Numbered from the stretch's first letter, positions 20,670-30,544 are shown. The stretch is DNA of 31,691 nucleotides from Burkholderiaceae bacterium (GCA_947372155.1 CANBSM010000003.1:1-31691); one strand, 5' to 3'. The notes: generated from the sequence alone by a model not told the origin. Numbers and translations: made by a program.

Positions 20670-22136
20670 ATGGCCTTTATATTAAGCGGCGATGACGCCT
20701 GTCAAGCAACTCTACCAACACCTGTCCCCGATCCCTACTGGGTTGCTTTTTCACCCTCTTGTGCCAAATTGGTAGGGATTGATTTAGCTGAAAATAAACT
20801 ACCAGTCGACAAAACATGGTTAGAGGTATTGTCCGGGAACCAACTTCACACAGTCGACCATCAATTTTCAAACCCAGTAGCTACAGCTTACAGCGGGCAT
20901 CAGTTTGGTGTGTGGGCCGGCCAATTAGGTGATGGACGCGCAATTTTGCTAGGTGATATTGGTGGCCTAGAGCTGCAACTCAAGGGTGCCGGTAAAACTC
21001 GATTTTCTCGAATGGGCGATGGCCGCGCGGTTCTACGTTCCTCCATTAGAGAATTCCTATGCAGCGAAGCCATGCATGCCTTAGGCATACCAACAACGAG
21101 AGCGCTATCGATAATCGGCTCAGATCTACCTGTCAGAAGAGAAGTCATCGAGACTGCAGCGGTTTGCTCTAGGGTAGCGCCAAGTTTTATAAGGGTTGGC
21201 CATTTTGAGCACTTTGCTGCGCTCCAAAATCATGCCAGACTAAAAGAGCTTGCTGATTTGCTAATCCAGAATCATTACCCAGAGTCGCTAAAGTCTGAAG
21301 ACCCCTATCTAGATCTTTTCAAGCGTATTTGTACTCGTAATGCTAAATTGGTAGCGCAATGGCAGTCGGTAGGCTTTTGTCATGGCGTTCTCAATAGTGA
21401 CAACATCAGTGCACTGGGTTTAACAATTGACTATGGCCCATTTGGATTTTTAGATCAATTTCAGATTGATCATATTTGCAATCATAGCGACCAAGCTGGG
21501 CGCTATGCCTATCATCGCCAGCCTCAGATCATGCATTGGAATATGGCCTGCCTCGCAAGCGCTATGATTCCGTTAATTGAGCTCCGGCACGATGAACAGC
21601 AGGCTCAGGATCTTCTCCGCACAGCACTTGAAGAATTTCCAATAATCTATGCGCAGACTTGGCAATCTTTATTTCGTAGAAAGCTCGGATTTACTACTGA
21701 ACAGGATGGCGATATTGCATTGATTGAGCGACTATTGCAGGCAATGCATGATTCTAGAATCGATTTCACCAGCTTCTTTCGTCATCTAGGCAAGCTAAAG
21801 ACTGATGACTCAATGAATGAGAATCCATTGCGGGACAATTTTGTTAATCGGGAGGCAATAGATCAGTGGTTTACTGACTATCTAGCGCGTCTTCAGGAAG
21901 AATCAAGCGATGATTCCTTGCGACACAGCTCCATGAATCAAGTGAACCCAAAATTTGTCCTGCGAAATCATTTGGCGCAAGCAGCTATAGAGCAGGCCCA
22001 GAAAAAGGACTTTTCCGAGGTGACTAAACTCCTCAATATTTTAAGTGCGCCCTTTGCTGAGCAGCCAGAGTTTGAGTCTTATGCATTAGCACCACCCCCT
22101 AATTTAGATTCAATCGAAGTTAGCTGCTCATCGTAA
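20670..22136 (+). CDS. selO: Protein adenylyltransferase SelO (YdiU)
   Basis: SelO is a pseudokinase-fold enzyme that transfers AMP to protein Ser/Thr/Tyr residues and is linked to oxidative stress and S-glutathionylation. The 488 aa match bacterial homologues. Conserved residues by motif alignment with the P. syringae enzyme are Lys105 in LQLKGAGKT, Glu133, catalytic Asp244-Asn245 in LNSDNIS and Asp254 in TIDYGPFGF. The protein ends in SCSS, with Cys486 at the place taken by selenocysteine in vertebrate SelO. It starts the run selO-msrB-yciB-bolA-ppiC, with 36 bases to msrB. Confidence 0.95.
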   Translation: MAFILSGDDACQATLPTPVPDPYWVAFSPSCAKLVGIDLAENKLPVDKTWLEVLSGNQLHTVDHQFSNPVATAYSGHQFGVWAGQLGDGRAILLGDIGGLELQLKGAGKTRFSRMGDGRAVLRSSIREFLCSEAMHALGIPTTRALSIIGSDLPVRREVIETAAVCSRVAPSFIRVGHFEHFAALQNHARLKELADLLIQNHYPESLKSEDPYLDLFKRICTRNAKLVAQWQSVGFCHGVLNSDNISALGLTIDYGPFGFLDQFQIDHICNHSDQAGRYAYHRQPQIMHWNMACLASAMIPLIELRHDEQQAQDLLRTALEEFPIIYAQTWQSLFRRKLGFTTEQDGDIALIERLLQAMHDSRIDFTSFFRHLGKLKTDDSMNENPLRDNFVNREAIDQWFTDYLARLQEESSDDSLRHSSMNQVNPKFVLRNHLAQAAIEQAQKKDFSEVTKLLNILSAPFAEQPEFESYALAPPPNLDSIEVSCSS

Positions 22137-22172
22137 GTTTTTGGTTTGCCAAAGAATTCTTAAGGAAAGAAA

Positions 22173-22586
22173 ATGAAAAAAACAGATCAAGAATATAAAC
22201 AAGCTTTATCTGAAATTGAATATCGCGTAACTCGTGAGGCTGCTACGGAGCGCCCTTTTACCGGAAAGTATTGGGATCATTGGGATAAAGGTAGATACAA
22301 GTGTATTTGCTGCGATACCCCCCTATTTCTTTCTGACACTAAATTTGATGCTGGATGTGGATGGCCTAGCTATAACGCCCCAGAAAGCGAGTCCTCAATT
22401 AAAGAAATTCGAGATACAACGCATGGCATGATCAGGACAGAGGTGCGTTGTGCCAATTGCGATGCTCATTTAGGGCACGTATTTGAAGATGGTCCGATGC
22501 CAACTGGATTGCGCTATTGCATAAACTCAGCATCTCTGGGTTTTGAGCCAGGCATCAATGCCATACCCACAAAAACTGAGGAATAA
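22173..22586 (+). CDS. msrB: Peptide-methionine (R)-S-oxide reductase
   Basis: MsrB repairs the R-epimer of methionine sulfoxide in proteins using thioredoxin. At 137 aa it is a single-domain enzyme. The zinc cysteines are Cys44/Cys47 and Cys93/Cys96, GCGWPSYN lies at 61-68 and the catalytic Cys116 is in [17 protein letters not shown] upstream of the ATG is a good ribosome site. It directly follows selO, another oxidative-stress gene, and is probably in the same transcript. Confidence 0.97.
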   Translation: MKKTDQEYKQALSEIEYRVTREAATERPFTGKYWDHWDKGRYKCICCDTPLFLSDTKFDAGCGWPSYNAPESESSIKEIRDTTHGMIRTEVRCANCDAHLGHVFEDGPMPTGLRYCINSASLGFEPGINAIPTKTEE

Positions 22587-22609
22587 GTAAATAGCTGGAT
22601 AATCACTTT

Positions 22610-23158
22610 ATGAAATTTTTATTCGACCTATTCCCCATCATTCTCTTTTTTGTCGCTTTTAAACTGGGTGACATCTACACAGCCACGATAGTTGCCATGG
22701 TTGCCACTATCGGACAGATTCTTTGGGTCTATTACCGCCATCGCAAGATAGATGCCATGCAGTGGATAAGCCTCGTCATGATTGTTGTGTTTGGTAGCCT
22801 AACAATCTTCCTGCACGACAAAACATTTATTCAATTAAAGCCAACTGCACTCTACTGGCTCTTTTCAGGCGCCTTATTCATTAGTGCTCAGTTTTTCCAA
22901 AAGAATTGGATACAAGTACTAATGGGAAAGCAGGTAACGCTCAAAGCAGAATTTGCGCATTCAGTTTGGCATAGCCTCAATATGGCTTGGGCTATTTTCT
23001 TTTTCTTGATGGGCGCACTCAATCTTTATATTGCTTTCGAGTACTCAGAGGAAGCCTGGGTCAACTTTAAATTATTTGGCAGCACAGGATTGTTATTGGC
23101 ATTTGTGATTGTGCAAGGGGTATGGCTGTCCAAACATATGGAGCACCCAAGCGAATGA
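22610..23158 (+). CDS. yciB: Inner-membrane protein YciB (IspZ)
   Basis: YciB is a septation-associated inner-membrane protein reported to act in cell envelope and division processes. The 182-aa protein has five predicted membrane segments. Family signatures include MKFLFDLFPIILFFVAF at the start, IATIGQ-like VATIGQILWVYYR, FLHDKTFIQLKPT and the C-terminal VWHSLNMAWAIFFF. Its stop codon overlaps the bolA start as ATGA (23155-23158), which indicates translational coupling. Confidence 0.95.
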   Translation: MKFLFDLFPIILFFVAFKLGDIYTATIVAMVATIGQILWVYYRHRKIDAMQWISLVMIVVFGSLTIFLHDKTFIQLKPTALYWLFSGALFISAQFFQKNWIQVLMGKQVTLKAEFAHSVWHSLNMAWAIFFFLMGALNLYIAFEYSEEAWVNFKLFGSTGLLLAFVIVQGVWLSKHMEHPSE

Positions 23159-23439
23159 GTATTAATGAGCAGCGGATAGCCGCATTCGATGTAGATCTTC
23201 GAAAGGCTTTCGAGGTGCATACTTTACTGATTGAGGATGAGAGCCATCTGCATGCTGGACATGCAGGGGCAGCTAGCGGTGGCGGCCACTTTAGGCTAAA
23301 AATTGTCGCTCCAGAATTTAAGGGTTTAAACCTAGTAGCTCGTCATAGAGCGGTTTACGCAGCCTTAAATAAGCATATCCCAAGAGAAATCCATGCCTTA
23401 ACAATCAATGCCCTAACCCCTGACGAGATAGCCGTCTAA
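23155..23439 (+). CDS. bolA: BolA family protein
   Basis: BolA proteins pair with monothiol glutaredoxins in Fe-S handling and also act in stress and envelope regulation. I start the gene at MSINEQRI (94 aa), where the ATG forms ATGA with the yciB stop; an ATG at 23122 would add 11 residues encoded inside yciB. The central HLHAGHAGA and GGGHFRLKIV motifs and the RHRAVYAAL helix are typical. It sits between yciB and the PpiC gene. Which BolA subgroup it belongs to cannot be settled by eye. Confidence 0.92.
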   Translation: MSINEQRIAAFDVDLRKAFEVHTLLIEDESHLHAGHAGAASGGGHFRLKIVAPEFKGLNLVARHRAVYAALNKHIPREIHALTINALTPDEIAV

Positions 23440-23468
23440 GGCTGTCTTAAAATAGCCTCATCTTTTTT
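23426..23468 (+). terminator. Possible hairpin/terminator at the bolA 3' end
   Basis: AGATAGCC (23426-23433) pairs with GGCTGTCT (23440-23447), with one G:T wobble. The six-base loop contains the bolA stop codon. A competing hairpin, AGGCT (23439-23443) with AGCCT (23454-23458), is followed by CATC and a run of six Ts. Either could weaken read-through into the PpiC gene, or form a switch. Neither is a strong terminator. Confidence 0.35.
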
Positions 23469-23483
23469 AACTATTAAATTACC

Positions 23484-24278
23484 ATGTTCAATACACGTCA
23501 AATTTTCTCAATCACCCTTCTTGGTGGCACTTTACTCTCTTCCAATATCATGGCACAAAATGCCGTGATCGTTAATGGCAAATCTATACCAAAAGCCCAG
23601 CTAGATAAATTAGTGCAGCGCTCCGGTCAACCTGATAGCCCTCAAGTGCGCGATCAAGCTCGTGAGATGTTAGTAACGCGAGAGCTGGTTTTACAAGAAG
23701 CCGATAAACGTGGTGTGATTCAAAAAGAAATGGTTCGTGAGCAGCTTGAGCAAGCGCGTATCAGTGTATTGGTTGGGGCCGTATTTGAAGATTATGTCGA
23801 AAAGGAAGGCGTTGCAGAATCTGACCTGAAAGCTGCCTATGAGTCTGTTAAGGCCCAATACACAGGCAAGGAATATCACGTAGAACATATCTTGGTGGAA
23901 AAAGAAGCCGATGCCAAGGCAATTACCGCCCAATTAAAAGCCGGAGCAAGCTTTGGAGATATCGCCAAGGCAAAATCCCTTGATCCTGGCTCAGCTAAAA
24001 ATGGCGGCGATTTGGGTTGGGTTAGTGATAAATCTTTGGTGCCTGAGTTTTCCAAGGCGATGGTTCAGCTCAAGAATGGTCAAACTACTGACAAGCCTGT
24101 GAAATCACAGTTTGGTTGGCACGTTATTAAGATGATTGATTCACGCGACGTTAAAGCACCAAGCATCGAAGAAATGAAGGATCAATTAAAGCAAATGATC
24201 ATGGCAGATAAGAATTGGCAAAAAGCAAAATTTTCTGAAATGATGGAAAAGCTGCGCTCTAAGGCAAAGATTCAGTAA
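23484..24278 (+). CDS. Periplasmic parvulin-type peptidyl-prolyl isomerase
   Basis: This PpiC/SurA-like rotamase helps fold exported proteins. The 264-aa precursor has a signal peptide (residues 1-24, cleavage after IMA). A helical chaperone-like segment (about 30-128) follows, then one parvulin domain (131-221) with YHVEHILVEKEADAKAI, the GGDLGWV signature and FGWHVIKMID. A lysine/methionine-rich helix closes the chain. The layout resembles the Bordetella Par27 type rather than two-domain SurA. It is probably last in the selO-bolA run and converges with the MFS gene across 16 bases. Confidence 0.93.
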   Translation: MFNTRQIFSITLLGGTLLSSNIMAQNAVIVNGKSIPKAQLDKLVQRSGQPDSPQVRDQAREMLVTRELVLQEADKRGVIQKEMVREQLEQARISVLVGAVFEDYVEKEGVAESDLKAAYESVKAQYTGKEYHVEHILVEKEADAKAITAQLKAGASFGDIAKAKSLDPGSAKNGGDLGWVSDKSLVPEFSKAMVQLKNGQTTDKPVKSQFGWHVIKMIDSRDVKAPSIEEMKDQLKQMIMADKNWQKAKFSEMMEKLRSKAKIQ

Positions 24279-24294
24279 GCAATTATCAAAGCTT

Positions 24295-25452
24295 TTATCT
24301 GGCGGGGTAACGTCGCGGCCTGAGTTTTTGGATCGCCATTCCCGCCAGTCCACAAGCAAATGCGGACATTACAAATACATCCCTAGGTTGAGATGCCTCC
24401 CATATCCAGCCGGCACATAACCCCCCTAGCGTTCCACCCAGCCCATAAGAAATGGTAGCCATTAAAGCCTGACCCCTCGCCTGCAATGGGCCCGTGAACC
24501 ATCGTTGTAATAATTTTGTAGCAGCGCTGTGGTGGGCGGCAAAGGTTCCAGCATGCATTATTTGCGCCACGATCAATACGGAAGTGATTGGTAGAAAAGC
24601 GATTAAAGCAAATCGAATCACGCCTATACCAAAGGCAGCTTGCAATATTACCTCAGCATCTAATCTACTTAGTACCTTGCTTTGAAAGTAAAAGAAAACG
24701 ACTTCAGCAAAAACTCCCAGAGCCCAAAAGAGGCCAATCTGAAATTTATCGTAACCAAGATCAGAGAGGTAAAGAGAATAGAAAACATACAAAGCGGCGT
24801 GGGCAAAAATCATAAAGAATCCAGATACCAGGAACCAACGAACATCTGGATTAAATAGCACAACCATGAGCTCTCCTTTGACCATCTTACGACGCTTCAT
24901 CTTCGGCTCGTTCAAGCAAAAAGTGATTGCTGCTAAGGCAAGCAAAACAATTGTGCCAACGATGGGATAGAACTCAATGCTCCTGCGCTGAAATAACTCA
25001 CCAGCAAGAAGAACCATCGCTATAAAACCAATAGACCCCCAGAGCCTTAAACGACCATAACGTTTATCAAAAGAGTTGTCTTTGTATAAGGCATGAATAG
25101 TGGCCGACTCACCCAGAGGCATTAAGCTGCTGAGGATGGTGTGCAAAACAAACATCCAGATAAAAAAACCAATATAGCTCTGCAAAAAATAGATGCATAA
25201 GAAAACAAGGGCGGCAAGACAGGCGCAGAATCGAATGATGCCGATACGATTCGAGAGATAGTCTGACAACCACCCCCAAGAGAATGGTCCAATAATTCGG
25301 GTGATCTGTAACATCGACATCAATGCAGCAATCTCAATAACGCTAAAACCTTTTTCTAAAAAAAATAGGCTAGCGTATGGAGATACCAGTCCGACATAGG
25401 CAAAATATAAAAAGAAAAAGGACCCGAAGGCCCAACGAAGCGAAGGTGTCAT
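24295..25452 (-). CDS. MFS transporter, HcaT/MFS_1-like
   Basis: The 385-aa protein has about 12 predicted membrane helices and belongs to the major facilitator superfamily. The first half has the loop 2-3 motif GWLSDYLSNRIG (about 59-70) and RYGRLRLWGSIGF, the pattern of the phenylpropionate permease HcaT group. The second half has the matching symmetric repeat. The substrate cannot be told. It follows aroC by 12 bases on the minus strand and ends near the convergent PpiC gene. Co-transcription with aroC is likely; a shared function is not implied. Confidence 0.85.
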   Translation of the reverse strand: MTPSLRWAFGSFFFLYFAYVGLVSPYASLFFLEKGFSVIEIAALMSMLQITRIIGPFSWGWLSDYLSNRIGIIRFCACLAALVFLCIYFLQSYIGFFIWMFVLHTILSSLMPLGESATIHALYKDNSFDKRYGRLRLWGSIGFIAMVLLAGELFQRRSIEFYPIVGTIVLLALAAITFCLNEPKMKRRKMVKGELMVVLFNPDVRWFLVSGFFMIFAHAALYVFYSLYLSDLGYDKFQIGLFWALGVFAEVVFFYFQSKVLSRLDAEVILQAAFGIGVIRFALIAFLPITSVLIVAQIMHAGTFAAHHSAATKLLQRWFTGPLQARGQALMATISYGLGGTLGGLCAGWIWEASQPRDVFVMSAFACGLAGMAIQKLRPRRYPAR

Positions 25453-25464
25453 TTAATGAACCAG

Positions 25465-26577
25465 TTAGTCGCGGTGAGCGCCAGGTTGTGAAGCTGGAAT
25501 AGATGCAACCTGAGGAACATCGGCGCACTGAGCGCGGTGACGCAAGGCATGGTCCATCAACACAAGTGCTAGCATTGCTTCAGCAATTGGTGTTGCACGA
25601 ATGCCAACACAAGGGTCGTGCCTTCCTTTGGTTTGGACTGTAATTGGCTTGCCATCCAAATCAATCGATTGCTTTGGACTCATGATGCTCGAAGTTGGCT
25701 TAATTGCGATGGAAACACGAAGATCTTGACCACTACTAATGCCGCCTAAGGTTCCACCAGAATTATTTGTCGCAAAGCCATCGGGATGCAGTTCGTCACC
25801 ATGCTCGCTACCGCGTTGGGATACTGATTGAAAGCCAGCACCAATCTCCACGCCCTTCACTGCATTAATGCCCATCATGGCATGCGCAATATCAGCATCT
25901 AATTTATCAAATAAAGGTTCGCCTAAGCCAGCAGGAACATTGCGAGCGCGAACTTCTATGCGTGCCCCACAAGAATCCCCTGCTTTGCGCAACTCATCCA
26001 TATATGTCTCAAGCTGAGGAATGATTTCAGCATTTGCAGCAAAGAATGGATTTTGATCAATCTGGCTAACATCTTTAAATGGAATCTCAAGCTCGCCTAA
26101 CTGACTCATATAGCCATAAAACTCAGTGCCATATTTTTCATGTAGCCATTTTTTTGCAATCGCCGCAGCAGCAACAACGGGCGCTGTTAAACGAGCAGAT
26201 GAGCGGCCACCACCACGAGGGTCACGAATGCCGTACTTATTTTGATATGCATAATCTGCATGACCTGGTCGAAAGGTCTGCAAAATGTTGCCATAGTCTT
26301 GACTGCGTTGATCTGTATTACGAATCAACAACGCTATAGGCGTTCCTGTTGTCATGCCTTCAAAAACACCGGAGAGGATTTCAACCTTGTCCTCTTCTTT
26401 ACGCTGAGTAACGTGACGTGATGTGCCTGGTTTACGGCGATCTAAGTCGAGCTGTAGATCTGCTTCACAGAGTTTCATGCCTGGAGGGCAGCCATCCACA
26501 ACCGCCCCGATTGCGGGACCGTGGGATTCACCAAAAGTGGTAACGGTAAAAAGGAGGCCTAAAGTATTTCCTGACAT
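25465..26577 (-). CDS. aroC: Chorismate synthase
   Basis: AroC converts 5-enolpyruvylshikimate 3-phosphate to chorismate with reduced FMN, the last step of the shikimate pathway. All signatures are present in the 370-aa protein: [21 protein letters not shown] near the start, [14 protein letters not shown], the central [14 protein letters not shown] and the C-terminal [17 protein letters not shown]. It lies between the CBS-pair gene and an MFS transporter on the same strand. The upstream gap of 43 bases is short, so it is probably read from the CBS-gene promoter. Confidence 0.98.
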   Translation of the reverse strand: MSGNTLGLLFTVTTFGESHGPAIGAVVDGCPPGMKLCEADLQLDLDRRKPGTSRHVTQRKEEDKVEILSGVFEGMTTGTPIALLIRNTDQRSQDYGNILQTFRPGHADYAYQNKYGIRDPRGGGRSSARLTAPVVAAAAIAKKWLHEKYGTEFYGYMSQLGELEIPFKDVSQIDQNPFFAANAEIIPQLETYMDELRKAGDSCGARIEVRARNVPAGLGEPLFDKLDADIAHAMMGINAVKGVEIGAGFQSVSQRGSEHGDELHPDGFATNNSGGTLGGISSGQDLRVSIAIKPTSSIMSPKQSIDLDGKPITVQTKGRHDPCVGIRATPIAEAMLALVLMDHALRHRAQCADVPQVASIPASQPGAHRD

Positions 26578-26620
26578 GTCGACATTATGTCATTTGTCAG
26601 GAAATGATGGCTAGAAAGGC

Positions 26621-27076
26621 CTAAGAAGCGGCTTTTTCAGTATCTTCAGGCCAATCACGAATGTAAGCCTTGAGCATCGTATTTTCGAAGTCTTGGGCCT
26701 CTACCACTGATTTTGCTACGTCGTAGAAAGAAATAACGCCCATCAACATCTTTTGATCGACCACAGGTAAATAGCGGGCATGATCCACCAACATCATACG
26801 GCGGACTTCGTCAATCTCCGTTTCCATATTGCATGTCAAGGGCTTTTGATTCATGACGGAGTTCACTTGAAGACCTTCAAGCTTTCCATGATGCTTAGCT
26901 AAAGCGGCAATCACTTCGCGAAAAGTCAGAATGCCCACAAGCTTGTCATACTCCATTACAACTAAAGAGCCAATATCATGCTCACTCATCACTAGCACTG
27001 CAGTTTGTAGGGCTGTATCAGGAGCCACTGTAAAAAGGGTGCTCCCCTTGACGCGTAATATGTCACGAACTTTCAT
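26621..27076 (-). CDS. CBS-domain pair protein
   Basis: This is a stand-alone Bateman module of 151 aa, with CBS domains at about residues 7-60 and 72-125. Each has the D/G-x-L-V(V)-x-x-x-x-x-x-G-(I/V)-(L/I)-(T/S) core, here GSLVVMEYDKLVGILTFRE and RYLPVVDQKMLMGVISFYD. Such proteins usually bind adenine nucleotides and signal energy state to a partner. The partner here is unknown. GGAGG lies five bases before the ATG, and a good sigma-70 promoter lies 34 bases upstream. It leads the aroC-MFS run. Confidence 0.9.
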   Translation of the reverse strand: MKVRDILRVKGSTLFTVAPDTALQTAVLVMSEHDIGSLVVMEYDKLVGILTFREVIAALAKHHGKLEGLQVNSVMNQKPLTCNMETEIDEVRRMMLVDHARYLPVVDQKMLMGVISFYDVAKSVVEAQDFENTMLKAYIRDWPEDTEKAAS

Positions 27077-27109
27077 TTAGCCTCCAAAAAACCATGTATT
27101 TATAGATCC

Positions 27110-27138
27110 AATATAGACTCAAGACCTCTTTGAATCAA
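27110..27138 (-). promoter_or_regulatory. Sigma-70 promoter for the CBS-pair gene and aroC
   Basis: On the minus strand TTGATT (27133-27138) and TATATT (27110-27115) are separated by exactly 17 bases, in the 79-base gap between yihY and the CBS gene. Both hexamers match the sigma-70 consensus well. The transcript would start about 27 bases before the ATG at 27076. Confidence 0.65.
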
Positions 27139-27155
27139 GAGTTTAGCCATGACTT

Positions 27156-28004
27156 TTAGTAACGAATAACCCTAATGACGCCGCTACGAATATCTGGGAG
27201 ATTGGCAACCAAGACCGCCCCAGTCAAAGTGATCCACCAGGTCATATAAATCCACGTTAAACCCAGAGGAAAGATCGCAAAAGCACCGTACACCGTCTTA
27301 TAGAAGGCTGTGTTGCCTAAGAAAATCGCAAATCCAAACTTCATTAGCTCAAAGGCAAGGGCTGCTAAGAGTGCACCTGCGAATGCATCTCGCCACAAAA
27401 TCTTGGCATAAGGAAGAATCTTGTAGACCACAGCATAGACGAGAATTGCTAAAAATATTGGAGCAATAGCTGCCACTATTTGAAAACCAAACGATACTGC
27501 GCTGATCCAGCCTTCTGAAGCGCTGAATAAAACGCCGCTTAAATAAATGCCAACGCCTAGCAGTATTGGGCCTAAGATAGTGGCTGCACTGTAAATCACA
27601 ATTTTCTTATATAAGGGGCGTCTTGCAGTCACTTTAAAAATTTGATTAAAGGCGCCCTCTATCACCGCCAAGGTCATGATTGTTGTGATGATCAGACCAG
27701 CCAATCCCACATAGGTAAGGCCTTTTGCTTGTGATGAGAATTGATCTAAGTATATGAATACCTGTTGGTTAATGCCACCCGGCATATAAGTGTCTAAAAG
27801 CCACGATCTAAAAGTATTTTTAACCTGGATAACGCTGGGGAGTTGGCCAATCAGCATGGTGGCGATTGTCACCATAGGGACCATGGATAAAGTCGTTGTA
27901 AATGCTAGGCTAGCAGCAATTTGCTTCAAATTTTGCCCGCGATTACGCTCCCAGATCTCTTTAGCCAGAGAGAGCCATAATTGGGGGTTACGAATAAGAC
28001 GCAT
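27156..28004 (-). CDS. yihY: YihY/BrkB family inner-membrane protein
   Basis: YihY is a polytopic inner-membrane protein family once misannotated as ribonuclease BN; its function is unknown. From the ATG giving MRLIRNPQLWL the protein is 282 aa; a TTG at 28025 would add seven residues. Typical motifs are AASLAFTTTLSMVPMV near the start and FPLGLTWIYMTWWITLTGAVLVANLPD at the end. There are about six membrane helices. It diverges from wrbA, with at most 22 bases between the start codons. Confidence 0.92.
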   Translation of the reverse strand: MRLIRNPQLWLSLAKEIWERNRGQNLKQIAASLAFTTTLSMVPMVTIATMLIGQLPSVIQVKNTFRSWLLDTYMPGGINQQVFIYLDQFSSQAKGLTYVGLAGLIITTIMTLAVIEGAFNQIFKVTARRPLYKKIVIYSAATILGPILLGVGIYLSGVLFSASEGWISAVSFGFQIVAAIAPIFLAILVYAVVYKILPYAKILWRDAFAGALLAALAFELMKFGFAIFLGNTAFYKTVYGAFAIFPLGLTWIYMTWWITLTGAVLVANLPDIRSGVIRVIRY

Positions 28005-28017
28005 CGCCGTATCATAA

Positions 28018-28638
<621 letters not shown>

Positions 28639-28652
28639 TCTAAGCATTCATC

Positions 28653-29036
28653 ATGATTAAAAAGATTCTCGACAAAAATCCCTATCAACTAATAGCAACA
28701 GCTGCTTTTATTGATTTATTTATTCTGTGCGTGTGTTGGGAGTGGTTCGTCTCCCCCCTACGACCTGGTGGGTCCTGGTTGATCCTGAAGGGCATACCTT
28801 TGTTATTCGCTATTCCTGGGATATGGAAAGGTAAGGTTTACACGATGCAGTGGGCCTCAATGTTGATATTGCTTTATACAACCGAAGGCTTAGTTCGCAT
28901 TCTCGAAACAGGTACTAACTTTTGGCTTGCGCTACTCGAAACCATTTTTTCGACTATCGGCTTTGTCTGTTTGCTCATGTATCTAAAGCCAATCAAAAAA
29001 GAAGCAAAAGCCTTAAAGAAGGCTGCGGCAAAGTAA
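28653..29036 (+). CDS. DUF2069 membrane protein
   Basis: The 127-aa inner-membrane protein has four predicted helices and matches the DUF2069 pattern: an (L)xxWE(W/x)xxxPLRPGGSW-like start (residues 28-42), then KGIPLLFAIPGIWKGKVYTMQWASMLILLYTTEGLVR. The C-terminus is a lysine-rich cytosolic tail. The function is unknown. It follows wrbA by 14 bases, and its stop lies two bases before the ATG of the FAD dehydrogenase, so the three are probably one operon. Confidence 0.88.
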   Translation: MIKKILDKNPYQLIATAAFIDLFILCVCWEWFVSPLRPGGSWLILKGIPLLFAIPGIWKGKVYTMQWASMLILLYTTEGLVRILETGTNFWLALLETIFSTIGFVCLLMYLKPIKKEAKALKKAAAK

Positions 29037-29038
29037 AG

Positions 29039-30454
29039 ATGCAAAACTTCATTAATCAGCTATCGGCAATTCTTGAGCAAAAATATATTTTGATTCAAGA
29101 AGAAGATAAAGCGCCCTATTTAACTGATTGGCGCAAACGTTTCACTGGTAAAGCCCTAGCAGTTCTCCTGCCGAGTAACAGCACTGAAGTGGCAAAGATC
29201 GTTAAGCTTTGTGCCGAAAGCCAGATCGCTATAGTCCCTCAAGGTGGTAATACCGGCTTTTGTGGTGGTGCAACGCCCGATAATAGCGGCAAGCAAGTAA
29301 TCCTCAACCTCAAGCGCATGAATCAGATTCGAGAGATCGATAATGCCAACCAGACCATCACGCTTGAGGCGGGATGCATTTTGCAAGCCGTGCAAGATAA
29401 AGCCGCTGAACAGGGTTTTTTGTTTCCATTAAGTCTAGGTGCTGAAGGCAGCTGCATGATTGGCGGTAACTTAGCAACGAATGCTGGCGGAACGAATGTT
29501 CTACGCTACGGTAATGCGCGTGATCTTTGCTTAGGCCTAGAGGTTGTCACAGCCAAAGGTGAAATTTGGAACGGTATTAAAGGCTTACGCAAAGACAATA
29601 CCGGTTACGATTTGCGAGACCTCTTTGTCGGATCAGAGGGCACCCTTGGCATCATCACGGCCGCAGTCATGAAGTTATATCCATTGCCGATTTCTCAATG
29701 GACCACCCTAGTAGCATGTGACACCATAGCCTCTTCCATTTCACTTTTAAATCTCTTTCAAAAGCGGGCAACCTCTTTGCTTACCGGTTTTGAAATGATG
29801 ACTCAGGAGTCCTTAGATTTAAATGAGAAGCACTTTCCACAAATGGCAAATCCGCTTAAAGGTAAACCGCCCTTTACCGTGCTCATTGAATTATCAGATC
29901 ATGAGAGCGAAGAACATGTCAGACAACTTCTGGAAACTATTTTGGAAGAGGCCTTTGAATCTAAGCTGATTACCGACGCAGTGATCGCCAGCAATCTAAG
30001 CCAAGCTAATTCTTTTTGGCATATGCGGGAACACATCACGCTTGCGCAGGCTGAAGAAGGTGCAAACCTCAAGCATGACATCACCATCCCCCTGTCTTCA
30101 CTCGATAACTTTATTCAAGAGACTGATGCCTTAATGAGGGAGAAATTTCCGGGCATCAGAATCATCAATTTTGGGCATTTAGGTGATGGAAACCTGCACT
30201 ACAACATTGCTCCACCCTTGGGCATAGACCCCAAGACATTCAATGAAATCAATGAAAAGCCAATCCATGAGTTGGTTTATGCACAGGTCGAGCGTTGCAA
30301 TGGCTCTATTTCTGCAGAACACGGGGTAGGACAGCTCAAATTGGAGGGCTTAAGGGCTCATAAGGGCGAAGTAGCCCACGAGCTCATGAAGACGCTAAAA
30401 CGCGCTTTGGACCCCCAAAATATCCTGAATCCCCATAAAGTTGTCTCCATATAG
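29039..30454 (+). CDS. FAD-linked D-2-hydroxyacid dehydrogenase (D-2-hydroxyglutarate dehydrogenase-like)
   Basis: This flavoprotein of the VAO/GlcD family oxidises a D-2-hydroxy acid. I start it at MQNFINQL (471 aa); an ATG at 28922 would add 39 residues read from another frame of the DUF2069 gene. The FAD domain has PQGGNTGFCGGATP (67-80) and the ADP-binding GAEGSCMIGGNLATNAGG (134-151). The C-terminal domain has the metal-binding HLGDGNLHY and SAEHGVGQLKLEGL. The start DWRKRFTGKALAV fits the D-2-hydroxyglutarate dehydrogenase branch best. D-lactate or glycolate are alternatives. Confidence 0.88.
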   Translation: MQNFINQLSAILEQKYILIQEEDKAPYLTDWRKRFTGKALAVLLPSNSTEVAKIVKLCAESQIAIVPQGGNTGFCGGATPDNSGKQVILNLKRMNQIREIDNANQTITLEAGCILQAVQDKAAEQGFLFPLSLGAEGSCMIGGNLATNAGGTNVLRYGNARDLCLGLEVVTAKGEIWNGIKGLRKDNTGYDLRDLFVGSEGTLGIITAAVMKLYPLPISQWTTLVACDTIASSISLLNLFQKRATSLLTGFEMMTQESLDLNEKHFPQMANPLKGKPPFTVLIELSDHESEEHVRQLLETILEEAFESKLITDAVIASNLSQANSFWHMREHITLAQAEEGANLKHDITIPLSSLDNFIQETDALMREKFPGIRIINFGHLGDGNLHYNIAPPLGIDPKTFNEINEKPIHELVYAQVERCNGSISAEHGVGQLKLEGLRAHKGEVAHELMKTLKRALDPQNILNPHKVVSI

Positions 30455-30544
30455 GAAAAACAGCTGCTTTTTTGATAAATATTTTGTAATACCTGTCATC
30501 TCGCCCCCTTTTTCATGCGTTGTATAGCCATGGAGGTGACAAAT

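Noticed and set aside
22080..22136. Selenocysteine recoding at the selO end
   Set aside because: The codon at the site is an ordinary cysteine codon (TGC) and the gene ends normally in SCSS.
28922..29038. Start of the FAD dehydrogenase at 28922
   Set aside because: The added 39 residues are read from another frame of the DUF2069 gene, while ATG 29039 gives the normal family start two bases after the DUF2069 stop.
30455..30475. CAGCTG-centred palindrome after the FAD dehydrogenase as a terminator
   Set aside because: The palindrome has no loop, so an RNA hairpin would be poor despite the T-run after it.
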